Positions 12,435 through 23,724 of a stretch of DNA of 64,000 nt are shown piece by piece. Origin of the DNA: Erodium maritimum (taxonomy: Eukaryota; Streptophyta; Magnoliopsida; Geraniales; Geraniaceae). Within the stretch, counting starts at the first letter, position 1; each line of letters starts with the position of its first letter. The stretch covers positions 32,281,730 through 32,345,729 of the forward strand of contig OY997592.1 in the NCBI GenBank assembly GCA_963921825.1. Direction: 5' to 3'. Below the pieces are notes generated by a model. It did no database searches, had not been told where the DNA came from, and worked only from the letters and a program-made list of their open reading frames with translations. The position numbers were made by a program, and so were the translations under genes.

Positions 12435-14793
12435 GGTTAGGAATTTAGTTGCAACTCCACTTTTGAAATAATATTTAACATACTAATTTTATTTGTTTTT
12501 TGTGCTCAGGAAATAGTAAGTCTGTTGGTCCCCAATGAGGAAGAAAAGAAGCAGTCTTGGATGATAGAATTCCAAAACCTTGAAGAAGAACATCTGAATC
12601 TGTTGCTGGACAACATGGTTGACAAGTTGGAGCAAGGCTATGTAGTCTCATTTCCTCAGGATGAGACCGTTCATGTGGCAGCGCCAACCCCACCAGAGGT
12701 TGATACGTCACACCCACCATAAGAGCCTCAGTCACATCCATAGTCCGATGATAGACTTTCGAAGGATGTCATGGAGCAAATTGAGGTGCTAAAGACACAA
12801 TTCCTGGAACTGAAGGCTGATCTGGAAAGGTCGATGGAAGTGCAGAAGAAACAATTTGATATGATCATGGATGCTCTGTCCATCCGGCATGATGCATTCA
12901 ATCATGCATCAAACGACTTCCGTCCACCTTCTGAAGCATCAATTCCTGATCAGGACAACCAGAACAACCACAATGACATGCACATGTTCAAGGATTTGAC
13001 GGATGGGAATGTGAACCAAGACAACCTGGATGTGAACCAAGAAGGAGGGTTAGAAGGACTGCCCGCTGGAGTTGAAGTTGAAGGGAACCGAGAAGAAGAA
13101 GAAGTAGTAGCCGTTGTACCTGTCGTACCTGATGTACCTGATGAAGAAGAAAAATAAAAAGAAGAAAAAGAAGAAGAAGAAAAGGAAGAAGAAGAAAAAG
13201 ATGAAGAAGAAAAAGAAGAAAAAGAGGAAGAAAAAGAAAAAGAAGAAGAAGTACCTGATGTACCTGTTGTAAACCAATAAGAAGAAGATGAAGTGCCCAA
13301 TGTAGAGGAGGTCGTAAAAATTATAATGGCCGTTGTAGAGGAAGTGGCCCAACGAGAAGAAGAAGAAGAGGTTGTTGTTGAGGAAGTGGCCCAACATGAA
13401 GAAATAGCTGCTGAAAATCTGGAAATGCCGGATATCCAACACAAAGTGGCCCAACACGAATTCCCCGCTGAAAAGGATGTCCCTGTTGAAAAAGATGCCG
13501 GTGAAATGGAAATGTCGGATGTGAACCAAGAGATGGAGATAGAGATGGAGCTGCCTGCTGTGAGGGAAATGCCATTTACAAGAACAAGAACCAAGTGTCT
13601 CGCTGCTAAGATCACCCCAAAGAAGCCTGTCACAAAGCCTGTCACAACAAAGAAGCACGTTGCAACAAAGAAGCGGAAGAGAGAACCAAAGATTGAAGTG
13701 CCAAAACCTGTTATACACAAAGATGACAGTGAAGCAACAAAGACCAAAAAGAGGAGACTTCTTGTCAATTTGGAGAAGTTGGACCCTCTTCTAAAACCTG
13801 ATCCATCCACAGCCCAGGTATATTCGGATGCAAGAACACTACTGCGGATGAAGAACGTAGCCAAGGAAAAAATCCCACGTACACCTTACGGGGAGCTCAA
13901 CCGGTATTACTTCCATCTGTTAAGCCAGTGTCACGACAAGTTGACTGACAAGGTAAGGTGTAATTTTACTTATTATTTGCATTGTTTTCAATTTACTTTT
14001 ATTAGGAATTTAATTCACTTTCATGTATGGAGCACATGGATGATGGGCTGTTGGGAATTAGAAAGCGGCAGGGGCGTTTCACTAAGCACTATGCACAAGA
14101 TGTCGTGGTGCTGGACACAACATTTGCTATTGCAATCAAGGAAGAGCACGTGAAATGCAGCAGAACTGATTTATGGAAAGTACCACAGTGCTTAATGGCG
14201 TATGTTAAAGGTGATCGTCCGCTGCATGCTGGTAAGGCTTGGGGAGGGTGTGACAAAATTTATTTTCCTTTGGAGCTGGACAAAAATGAGGCACATTGGG
14301 TTAGGTCATGGTAGACATATCTCGCTGCATCCTTTTTGTATATGATAGCGATACATGAGTTGTTCCAGAAGCATTTGTCTTAGACAGCATGATGAAACCT
14401 TTTTTTGGAAATGATCCCACCCATGATCATTGCTTCGAAGATGTTTCACGGGGAATTACTGAATTCGGGGACGAGTTGGACGTATGAAAGGCCATCGGGT
14501 GTGCCTCAACAAGAGTTGAAGTATGGGTGTGCATAAACACTTTTCATCTTAAAATTATTTATAACTTAATATTTATTGTCACTAATTCGCTTTTATTGTG
14601 CAGAAGAGACTCAGTTGTGTATGCCATAAAGCACTGCGAGCTGCAGCTACAAGAATTTCCTATTGCCGATTATATGCAACAGTCTCAAGTCCCTATTTAT
14701 CGATTGAAGATGTGTGTGGATGTAGCCAACAAGTTCAGAAGCTACTTGATTACAAATATGAGTGAATATGGTTTTGGAGAAATTTTTAATTGA

Positions 14794-15530
14794 TTACTAT
14801 TGGAAACATATTTGTTGGTTTAAGCTACTGGATTACAAATGATTAATGTTGAATGGATTATTAATGTGTATGATTAATGTGTTTGCTTAATGTGTTTGAT
14901 TAATGTGTTTGAGAAATGCTAGTTTGATTAATGTGTTTCATTATAAGCTGATTTTTGATTTTAATCTGATTTTTTATTATACCCTGAATTTTTATTATAA
15001 CCTGATTTTTTTGTTATAATCTGATGTGTTTGAATGGGTTATAATCAGATTCACAAAGGGAGATTAGGTCGGGTACACAGTCGGACCAGATCTGGGATCC
15101 ATTCCATCAAAATATTTGTATAATTAATGTCTACAATCATATCATATTAGGATAGATTTGCACAATATATTTAGAAACACTAAGTTTGATTTATGGTTGA
15201 ACCGTATTGTCTTGTCTTCTCTTGTCAAATTAATTAGTGGACTACACTTGTACTAATGGATGTAATGTGTAAATTATAAGGTCGGGGACTCAGTTGGACC
15301 AGATCCGGGTGTCGATCTAAAAGATTATGGTCAGGTAGGGTTCGTATTCGGGTCATGATGACATGTGTCAGTCCCCATTTAAGGGTGAATAGTGGGGTCT
15401 TGTCAAGTAAATTAGTTGAACCGACGAGTCTCTTTGAATTACTACTAATAGGTGCCTTTTTAATAATTTCTTAACCCTAAGTGTCATGTCTCTTCAATTT
15501 TTGTAATGATGAATTTCACTTTTTGTACCC
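14794..15530. other. Non-coding part of MULE 1 between its two plus-strand genes
   Basis: AT-rich spacer without a convincing ORF. It contains short direct repeats such as TTAATGTGTTTG (14860-14940) and ATAATCTGAT-type units (14940-15040). It would hold the 3' end of the protease gene and the upstream region of the proline-rich ORF. Confidence 0.5.
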
Positions 15531-15538
15531 TATTTAAG
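15531..15538 (+). promoter_or_regulatory. Candidate TATA box of the proline-rich ORF
   Basis: TATTTAAG lies 115 bp upstream of the ATG at 15653. A pyrimidine-rich stretch follows from about 15545, as expected for a plant 5' leader. This is position-based inference only. Confidence 0.35.
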
Positions 15539-15652
15539 AGCCGATCTGGAACCCTTTCAATCCATTCTGGTTTTTACAGCCTTAGAGCCTTCTGAAATTT
15601 CTTGCTTTCTTTCTCACTTGTTCGTTCCTTCCATCATCCTTTGATCGTCATC

Positions 15653-16318
15653 ATGGCCCCTTCAGCACCACCACCACCACCACCAGCCCGTCAACCACCA
15701 CCACTACCACCAGCCCGTCAAATACCACCACCACAAGCAGCCCATCAACCACCACCACCACCACCATGTTTCCGTCAACCACCACCACCACTACGCCGCG
15801 GACCAGTACCACCACCACCACCACCGCCGCCGTCATCCCCAGATGCGCCTTGGTTCTTTGAGGACGCAGTCTATTTCCAACCGGGGGAGGACTTCTCTTG
15901 GTCCGATGTTACCAGCATCAACTCCTCTGATGAGGAAGACGGGGAAGAGGTCGGTTCCCGGAGATTGGGCTGCTCCGACAACGACGACGAACTCCCGCAG
16001 GACGAGCCGTTTTTCGGCGAAGACGAAGAGGGAGACCCGTTCGAAGACGAGCAACTCGCCGGTGACGAGGAGGAGGAGGAAGACGAGGAGGAGGACTCCG
16101 AGGAGGAAGAGGAAGAGGAAGAGGAAGACGACGAGGAAGCCTTGGCCATGGACGAAGCCGACCCGGAGAAAGACGACCTGACCATGGAAGAAGACGGCCC
16201 GGAGGAAGACGACGAAGCCCTAGCCATGGAAGAAGACGACCCCCCGGTGACCGACCCCAATGATGATGATGACGTTGAAGAGAGTTGCGGCTCCAATGAT
16301 GATGATGGTATGATGTAA
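15653..16318 (+). CDS. Proline-rich then acidic protein, third gene of MULE 1, not recognised
   Basis: An open frame of 221 codons. I chose the ATG at 15653 because an earlier in-frame ATG at 15602 lies in a pyrimidine-rich leader-like stretch. Residues 1-60 are proline-rich with repeated PPPPARQPP-type units. A short ordered-looking part follows (WFFEDAVYFQPGEDFSW, about 63-79), and the rest is almost wholly Asp/Glu with repeated ALAMEEDD-like units, ending at a TAA followed by a purine-rich stretch. There is no signal peptide, membrane segment or recognisable enzyme motif. It is the only undamaged ORF of the three MULE genes, although low-complexity sequence can stay open by chance. A role as an accessory transposition protein (plant MULEs can carry anti-silencing genes such as VANC) is conceivable but unsupported. 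It may also be a captured host fragment. Confidence 0.55.
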   Translation: MAPSAPPPPPPARQPPPLPPARQIPPPQAAHQPPPPPPCFRQPPPPLRRGPVPPPPPPPPSSPDAPWFFEDAVYFQPGEDFSWSDVTSINSSDEEDGEEVGSRRLGCSDNDDELPQDEPFFGEDEEGDPFEDEQLAGDEEEEEDEEEDSEEEEEEEEEDDEEALAMDEADPEKDDLTMEEDGPEEDDEALAMEEDDPPVTDPNDDDDVEESCGSNDDDGMM

Positions 16319-17079
16319 CCCACCCCGCCAAGGACAAGAAGGAAGAAGAAGAAGAAAGAAGGAAGAAGAAGAATAAGGAAGAAGAAGAAGAACAACCAGG
16401 ATTAGTAGTTATGTTAGTTTGTTTTTTTTTGTTTTTTTAATCTAGTCAGACTTTGGATGGTTGACTTGCAACCATCCTTAAAAAGTTTGTTTTTTGTTGA
16501 TTTGACTGATATGCAGTCAAATCTATTTTGGGGAAATACTAATGAAGGCTTAATATCTATGTTTGTAACTTCTACTCGTGTTTCTGAGTTTCTACAATTT
16601 GGGTCTCCATCTGCCTAACATCTGCTAATCTGGAAAATTTATATTAGATCTAGCGTAATAATAATAGATCTATAGTGAATAATGCAGTTCATATTTTGTA
16701 TATGAGACTTACTAGCCAGAATGACGGTGTGATATGGGAGTATAGTTTCGGTTCATTCAGCCAGTCCGGGAAATATGGTCCGATCTTACTGACAATCTGG
16801 AAAATATTGTCCGATCGTACTGCCAATCTGGGATATATTTAGGGTCGGGTCGGGTAAAACAGAGAGCAAAGTGTTCTTCCAAGTACATAACTGATGAAGT
16901 TTGGATAGAGGTATAAAATCCATCTAGTGACAATAAAAATAGCAAAGTGTTCAACAAATTTATTAATGCTCTATTACAAAAATAAAACCACCACAAAGTG
17001 TTCATAACTCTACAACGTCTTGAAAATTAACTAATGTTCAAATTAACTAATGTTGAAATTAACAAAGTGTTCATGACAA
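16319..17079. other. Convergent 3' region between proline-rich ORF and transposase
   Basis: AT-rich, without coding signal. It should contain the 3' ends of the plus-strand ORF and of the minus-strand transposase gene. The motif GTCCGATC is repeated around 16770-16815. Confidence 0.5.
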
Positions 17080-17612
17080 TTACATAACAGATGACATGGA
17101 ACATGTTGTCCTTGTATGACCAACTGTACCACATAGTCCACAATTTCTTGGTGCCCGACGACGTGGCTCATCGGCGGATGGGATTCGGTTCATTACTGGT
17201 CTACCCGCTTCAATGTTAACTGTAAAGGAAGAACCTTCATAAACGGTTCAGAGCTATCAGAATACCAATCTCGTTCAGCTGGAACAGGATACATGGTTTC
17301 AGAATACGCCCTTCTCCACATGTTGAGCGAGTAAAATTCGGAGCATAACTGATGACAATCAATTTTCCTTAATTTGGCAGCTGCTATTGCATGCACACAA
17401 GGAAATTTATCCAAGTCGAACACACTACATTCGCATCGCTTCTTAGATAAATTAACTATGGATACATGTTTCTTACCAGTAACTTGAAACTCTGACGCGT
17501 TGAGTTGTATCACTCATTTTTTCAGCAACTCTTGTCCTTCCCCGAATGAGTTTTTCTGCATGCTGAGTTAGTGTTGTACCTGGAGGTATACATGCAGTTA
17601 GAAGGCGACGCT

Positions 17613-20600
17613 TCTTGTGTAATAACCACTCTCGGTCAACGCCAGTCAAACCTGCGAAAAACAGGAAAATTTAAAAATTTTAAGACTGACACTTAATTGA
17701 ACCTAAAATGACCCCAAGGGTCATACCGGACTTAGGTTGACCCCGTTATCGACCAAAGTGAGTTCCGGGGGACTCAGGGAAACTTTCTGATCAATTTGGG
17801 AAATGTTGACTTTTCGTGGAAAAGTCAACCGAGCGACGTTTTGGTCCATTCGAGCACCGTTTTGGATCCAAAAAGCTTAGCCGTCATCGCAGCGGTCTTA
17901 GTTGAGCCGTTTCCTTGTAGCCCGTCAAGTTTCGTAATTTCTTGGAAAAAGTGCCCGTTCGGGGCCCGAAACGTCCGATTTTCGCGAATCTGATTGGAAA
18001 ATATCTAGTAGATATTTTCCCAAAATGTGTGGGGCCCACCTTTCCACTTGTCAACCAAGTGGTGGTGTTAGGTTTTGGGGGAAAATGAGAGGTGGGGGGT
18101 TATAGAGGTTCGGCCAAGACACAAAAAGAAAAGAAAAGAAAAAATAGAAAAGGAAGAGAGTGGTTTAGAGAGAGAAGGAGAAGGAGAAGAAGAGAGAAGG
18201 AGAAAGAGCTAGGTTTTGGAGAACATCCAACCTTTGGATCGTCTCAAGGCTAGGAGAAATCGACTTTCCCTCATCCTCCTCTACGGTAATCACTAAACCG
18301 ATCGTCGATTTGTTTAATTTTGAAAGTTAGGGTTTGTGTAAAACTATTAGTTTAGGGTTGTATTGAGGTTGGGGAAGTGTTGGAGACGTTTTGGAGGTGT
18401 TTGGAGGTGAAATTTGACGTTTTCCGGTGACCAGAAGCTCGGGAGGAGCTCCGGCCACCGTGGGTGGTGGCCGGCCGGCCATGGGGTGGCTGGCCGGAGC
18501 TGGGACCAGCCACCACCATGGTGGTCGGGCCCCAATTTGAACCCTAGGACCCACGGCCAAGGTGGGCCGAGTGGGGCCCACGTGCTCGGGTGCTTGGGTT
18601 TTGTGTTCGGGTGGTTTAGAACGTTCCCCGGACCATTTATCCTTAACCGAATCGAAATTTGGAATTAAAATGCGAAAGTTGTAATTATCGGGTTTAGAAA
18701 CTTTAAACGTTAATTAATTGACTCGGAAGTCGGAATTCGATTCCGTCAAGTGTATTGGGACCCTTGAATTATTCTAAGACCGTAGAAACGAAAACGGGAA
18801 TATTTCGGAGCCCCGGAAGGGCGTTTCCAAAACCCGGGCAGATTCGCCACGTCGGGCGAATCGGGCCTTTCCGGGTCCAATACCGACAATGTCGAGTAAT
18901 TGGGGAGTTTGGGAGTGATCGACATTTTCGGGGTTACTTTTGGGCGTCAAGTTTATTAAAATTCAGCATTATGCCTGCAAGCTTAAAAGCGTTTAAAATT
19001 ATGTTCTTTTAGATCGTGCTGCAGACCGAGGGAAAGGAAAGCTAGGCGAGTGACTGAGATCACGCTGGAGCTTGTTGGTTAACTTTTGGAGAACATATAC
19101 GAGGTAGGGAAAAGTAGCCGGATCTCGGCCCTGACTAGGGAAAGTTAACAGTAGAAATGCATGTGACACTGGGGTGTCGTGGGTTAATAAGGTTTATCGA
19201 ATGTTAGAAAGGCATGATACGGGAACGTAGCGAATATTAGAAAAGCATGTGACACTTAGTAGTGTCGTAGGAGCAGAGAACTTATCGATATTAGGAGTAC
19301 TGGAGGCATATGACCATGCCCGAAGGTTGATTGTGAAACTGTTGATATTAGGACTATTGGAGGCATTGGTTATGCCAGAGGTTGTTTGTGTATTTTGTGT
19401 CTTGGGTGGCCATGAGAGCCCGTGTTTTACTGTTGTGTCTTAGGTGGCCATGAGCGCCCGTGTCTTACTGTTGTGTCTTGGGTGGCCATGAGATCGCGTG
19501 TTTTACTGTTGGTGTGTCTTGGGAGGCCGTGAGTGCCCGTGGGGTTTTTGAACCTGTGTCTTTACTGTTGGTGTGTCTTGGGTGGTCATGAGTGCCCGTG
19601 GGGTTGTTGAACCCGTGTCTTTATTGTCGGTGTGTCTTGGGAGGCCGTGAGTGCATGTGGGGTTGTTGAACCCGTGTCTCTATTGTTGGTGTGTCTTGGG
19701 AGGCCGTGAGTGCCTGTGGGGTTGTTGAGCCCGTGAGTTACTGTTGGTGGTTTTGAGTGGCCGTGAGTGCCCGTGGGGTTGTTGAGCCCGTGAGTTACTG
19801 TTGGTAGTTTTGAGTGGCCGTCAGTGCCCGTGGGGTTGTTGAGCAGGTGAGTTACTGTTGGTGTTTCTTGGGAGGCCGTGAGTGCCTGTGGGGTTGTTGA
19901 GTCCGTGTTTTACGGTTGGTGTCTTGGGTGGCCATGAGTGCCTGTGGAGTGCTGAACTTGTGTTGTTGCTGTTTGTTGAACTTTGTTTGTGATTGTGGTT
20001 ACCTGAGGTTGTGGGCCCGCTTCATGAAACGGGGGTACTCGAGCACACGCGTCTGCATGTTCAGACGGGTAGGGGGCCCGCTCGTCAGTAAAGGGGTCAT
20101 GACCACGCGTGTGTGGTTTGGGGTTGTGAGTGTGACAGGTCGACCGCCTGGCCCGACTTTGTGTCGGGGAAGCGCGTGAGAGAGAAAGGTTACTGAGACA
20201 GGTCGACCGCCTGGCCTGAGTGGTTCGGCAAAGCGCGTGAGTGAGGGAGGTTACTGAGCAGCTGGTATGCGATCCTTTGTGATCTTGTTTGGTGTGCGAT
20301 CCTTTGTGATCTTGTTTGGTGTGCGATCCTTTGTGATCTTGGGTGTTGCGTGGTGGTATTTTGAGTCCTTAGAAGAGGTCATGATCGTGGTGTTGGGTCT
20401 TCTTTACGTGTCAGAGTGTTGAGTCGATCGAGGAAGGTAACAGTGGGTGTGTGTCAGTCGGAGTACTTGGGTTGGGGATATGTTCCCCGGTGTTGAGTTT
20501 ATTGTTGGTGTTACCGGCATTGTCTGCTAATTATGTCGTAGTCAGTCTGTTATCCGTGGTGGTGAGCGAACACTCACCCCTAGCTGCTTTTCCTACAGGT

Positions 20601-20854
20601 ACTGAACACAGGACGGACTAGGTGAGCTCTCGAAGCTTGAGGAGCTAGGAGCGAAGTCCGGGTTTTACTTTTGAGTCTAGTGACGGATACCTTGTTTTGT
20701 CCACTTGTTGGGACTTATTTTGAGCTATAAATATTATTTTGATGAACAAATGGTGATTTTAAAGTGAACTATGGAAAATGTTTTCAAATGGTTTATTGTT
20801 TCAAAACGTTCGCGTCCCGAGTTCGATTTACTGAAATTGGGGCGTGACATCTTG
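17613..20854 (+). mobile_element. Solo gypsy LTR c, with TCTTG duplication
   Basis: A complete LTR of 3,232 bp (17618-20849), plus orientation, from TGTAATAACC to GGGGCGTGACA. Perfect duplications TCTTG lie at 17613-17617 and 20850-20854. It is longer than solo LTR a mainly because its internal tandem array (about 19395-19960) has more units. It separates the transposase core from the SWIM finger of the MULE gene. No internal gypsy sequence is present. Confidence 0.94.
19395..19960 (+). repeat. Expanded tandem array inside gypsy LTR c
   Basis: About nine or ten imperfect units of roughly 55-60 bp with GTCTTGGGTGGCCATGAG and GTGGGGTTGTTGAACCCGTG-like phrases. This is the largest array among the LTR copies here. 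Confidence 0.85.
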
Positions 20855-22825
20855 AACCACTCAGAAACTTTTTCCTGCATAGCATCAAGCAATGCAATGA
20901 TTGGCCACTCTCTTGGCTCTCTCAATGCTGCGTTTATCGATTCGACTCCATTTGTTGTCATAATATTGTACCGAGCACCTCTAAAATGTGCTCTAGCCCA
21001 CTGATGTAATTCTATATTTGTTTCTTCAAGATACGCGATGGATGGTGGGAAGTCTTTGCTCATATTTGCATACAATCTGTTGAAGTCAGATACCTTGTAA
21101 GCCTCAGCAACTTGTTTGAAACTTTCTACAACCCCGGTCTTATTACTTGAATGAGTTCTAACATTTCGACCGAGATGACACCTACAGTGTCCATGCTCTT
21201 CTTTGGGGTAGATCTTCAACCTCCAATTGATGATACTTTGATGACTATCAGAAAGGATTACTAAGTCATCTCCATTTGGTATACATTCCTGTAACTTCTC
21301 AAAAAACCATGTCCATGAAGCATCATTCTCTGAGTCTACAACTCCCCAAGCAATAGGATATTGCTGATGATGACCATCTTGTGCCGTTGCAATAAGCATT
21401 ACTCCTTTGAACTCTGTCTTCAAGAAGGTACCATCAACTGCAACGACTTTTCTCATATTTGACCATCCTCGAACACATGCTGCATATGCAATAAATACAT
21501 ATTTGAATCTGATTTTGGTATCCACCTCCAGACGAGTGATTGTGCCTGGATTCTTCTCTACAACCATCTCCTAATATACCGGAAGGAGTCCATAACTTTT
21601 CGCGGGATCCCCTCTAAGTAAAATGTTGGCAAGTCTTCGAGCCTTCCACGCTTTCCAGTATGGTATTTGGCAGCCTCCCTGTTCAGCATTTTGCATAAAC
21701 TTTTGAATTAATCTGGGGACTGGTGTTGTTTTTTGACCCTCACAACTTTTCCTCACACATTCAGCAACATATTTAGTACTTGGTCCACGGTTGTGGACCG
21801 TCGCCGATTTCGCAGAGCAATAGTGAGTATTGTAATATGTTCTGATGGTGAACTTATCTGAATTTCCAATTTTGGCAGCACACACTCTCCATCCACAATT
21901 CTGGTCAGCACATTTTGCCGCATACACCGTCTTGTTAGATTTGGCAGCTCAATGGCAAAACCCGGCCTTCACAGCAATATGTGACAAAAGACTTTGAAAC
22001 TCTTCTTTTGTGTCAAATTCATCACCAACTGCTAAATCTGAAACATCTTGAAAACCAATCGAATTTGATTCGACATCACACACTTCGGCCGGGTAAAAGT
22101 GCTCTACAGGATCATAATGTGTTTGTTCGTATTCATGGTCCCTATATTCCATCTCATCATCATCACTGTATTGTTCTGAATACTCTTCTTCTTCCATATC
22201 ATCATAATTCGTATCATCAAAAGAACTGTAGTGTTCTTCATACTCACGTTCGTATTCGTCTTCATCTTCATCATCCTCATACAAATCATCATCAAAACCT
22301 AACTGTTGTGGAGTAGGATTTGACCCCGCTATTGGTGCATCAGTAGTACCCGTACTACCAGCTCGACGTGGGAGATAAACGCGTTGCCCACCTACACCAC
22401 TCATCATATCAACGGACAATCCCGTATTTATTGGGGGACTACACATGATGTTCCCAAAGTACTCAGCGGGGGGCGGAATTATTTCCATGCCACGGGAAAC
22501 TTTCTTACTGGCCTCTACACGCAATATGTTCTTTCGACTCCCAAGTCCATATTCCACAAGAAAACCCCAAACATTTTCATTGTCTTCTAAAATAACAGGA
22601 TCCATTGCTCCAATACCGATAGGCATGTCCGGTACTAAGTAACTCACTTTAAGTTCCATTTCAATTTCATCCACACCGGTCTTCTCATAAACTCTTCTTC
22701 AATGATGTATCCGACTCATCCAGAAGGATATTCATCGACTTTGAGTTACGTGGTATCCACCTGTAATTCTCGTTCTCTTCCTTATATTCTCCACCATAAG
22801 AAGCATGTATAAGCACTCGAACCAT

Positions 22826-23674
22826 TCCTACAACAAGTAGGAACATATAAAGTTAGAATTTACCATAATGGACTTCTACTAATATTTAAAAAGTTGTTTT
22901 CAAACAATTTAAAACCAAAAGGAATCTGTAAATAAATAAAGGACTTGTACAAACATTTTAAAACAAAACCAAAAAGGCCTCAGTTATTACAGATATGATG
23001 AGTAAATAACGGATTAGGACAACATTCTGTTACATTCAATACTGGATGGACACCCGGGTCTAGTTTACACAAAACCAGATCGACAAGACGACCTGTTAAG
23101 ACCTCATACCAGAACGTATAAAACTGAGAGGACTCTACGATCCTTGAACCTTAAAATCGTGAAATGGAGTTCAATACTAGTTCGAAATATGCTTCAAAAC
23201 CATTCCATGATAATACGAACTAAGTTTATACAAACATATTGTGAAAAATCTTCAAAATGTATGCATGAACTACAAATTAGCTCTTTCCCAATTACTTACC
23301 TCTACCTAGGGCTTTTCTGTGCAGGCTTCTTTGGCAATTAATTGAGGTACTTGGACGACCAATTGAAGAATAAAAAACAGATAAGAGGACCAGCAATGCA
23401 CGGGACAAAAAGAATCAGTGAGTAAAGGTGAAAACGAGGATGAAGGAGAAGGAGGTGAACGAAAACCCGACAACAAACCCCCAAACCACGCCCAATTCAG
23501 CTGCCTCATCGTGCTGGCGTGGATTTCGCGCCAAACTTTTTGTTGAGTGGGCGCTGACATGTAGCACACTTGGCTGCTGACATGGATCAGATAAAAGGGT
23601 AGGTTTGGCATTAATGAACTGCCATAAATGAGAGGGCTACTTTGGTTAGAGATACAAACTAAAGCCTACATAAG
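22826..23674 (-). other. Upstream region of the MULE 1 transposase
   Basis: AT-rich sequence between the transposase start and the right TIR. It should hold the leader and promoter. I see no ORF of interest and no element I can name. Confidence 0.5.
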
Positions 23675-23724
23675 TGACACTTACAAAAAATAAGGCCATT
23701 TTGGTAAAGAACCCCTCTGGGTAG
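23675..23724 (-). repeat. MULE 1 right TIR and target duplication
   Basis: The right terminal inverted repeat (23675-23713) pairs with 4460-4500 with a few mismatches. The second copy of the 11-bp target duplication, CCTCTGGGTAG, follows at 23714-23724 without any change from the left copy. Confidence 0.85.

Larger units (their letters stand above)
4856..14793 (+). pseudogene. MULE-borne DUF1985 / Ulp1-like (C48) protease gene, broken
   Basis: Inferred exons: an ATG that closes exon 1 at 4856-4858, just before the donor GTAAGT; 5183-5598 joined after a solo LTR to 8372-8858; 8935-9095; 12510-13952; 14006-14526; 14604-14793. The DUF1985 domain spans the first LTR (SEIWFLVQ before it, GRPVRLSLKEYCLISG after it). 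Exon 12510-13952 is a long Glu-rich, low-complexity linker with a Lys/Arg-rich stretch. The peptidase core follows: EAHWV holds the expected catalytic His, and VYAIKHCE is the usual sequence after the catalytic Cys. At that Cys position the codon is TCA (Ser, 14611-14613) in place of the family's DCG. At least two frameshifts (near 5475 and 8700) and several in-frame stops (such as at 12721 and in the linker) confirm that it is dead. Family role: SUMO-protease-like proteins carried by plant MULEs, function in transposition unclear. Confidence 0.8.
17080..22825 (-). pseudogene. Mutator-like (MURA) transposase, broken, split by a solo LTR
   Basis: Read on the minus strand from an ATG at 22825 (MVRVLIHASYGGEY). 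An N-terminal PB1-like part and an Asp/Glu-rich linker (about 22670-21980) come first, then a MuDR/FAR1-type DNA-binding region (21950-21574, CADQNCGWRVCAAK), then the MULE transposase core (21567-20850), with VVAVDGTFLK and LVILSDSH giving the first two catalytic Asp positions and NGVESINA typical of the core end. After the LTR at 17618-20849 come a SWIM zinc finger (CECSVFDLDKFPCVHAIA, about 17430-17380) and a C-terminal zinc knuckle CGLCGTVGHTRTTC (about 17140-17100). Defects: a frameshift near 22690, in-frame stops at 21951-21949 and 21573-21571, a frameshift near 17220, and the LTR. In the family this protein cuts and joins element ends in the nucleus. Confidence 0.88.
4460..23713. mobile_element. 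Large Ulp1-bearing Mutator-like element (MULE 1)
   Basis: The element is bounded by imperfect terminal inverted repeats of about 40 bp (4460-4500 and 23675-23713, sharing TTACYAAAAWGGCCTTATTT) and flanked by an 11-bp direct duplication, CCTCTGGGTAG, at 4449-4459 and 23714-23724. Nine to eleven bp is the normal duplication size for MULEs. It holds three genes: a DUF1985/Ulp1-like protease gene (+, 4856-14793), a proline-rich/acidic ORF (+, 15653-16318) and a MURA-type transposase (-, 22825-17080). Three solo gypsy LTRs account for 9.35 kb, leaving about 9.9 kb of native element. Ulp1-carrying MULEs with weak TIRs are known in plants (KAONASHI in Arabidopsis, CUMULE in melon); assignment to that group is inference. 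Both recognised genes are broken, so this copy cannot move by itself. Confidence 0.9.

Noticed and set aside
12950-13864. A 304-codon minus-strand ORF rich in Ser and Phe.
   Set aside because: It is the antisense of the GAA-rich linker exon of the MULE protease gene.
15871-16395. Ser-rich minus-strand ORFs opposite the proline-rich ORF.
   Set aside because: They are shadows of the acidic GAG/GAC codons on the plus strand.
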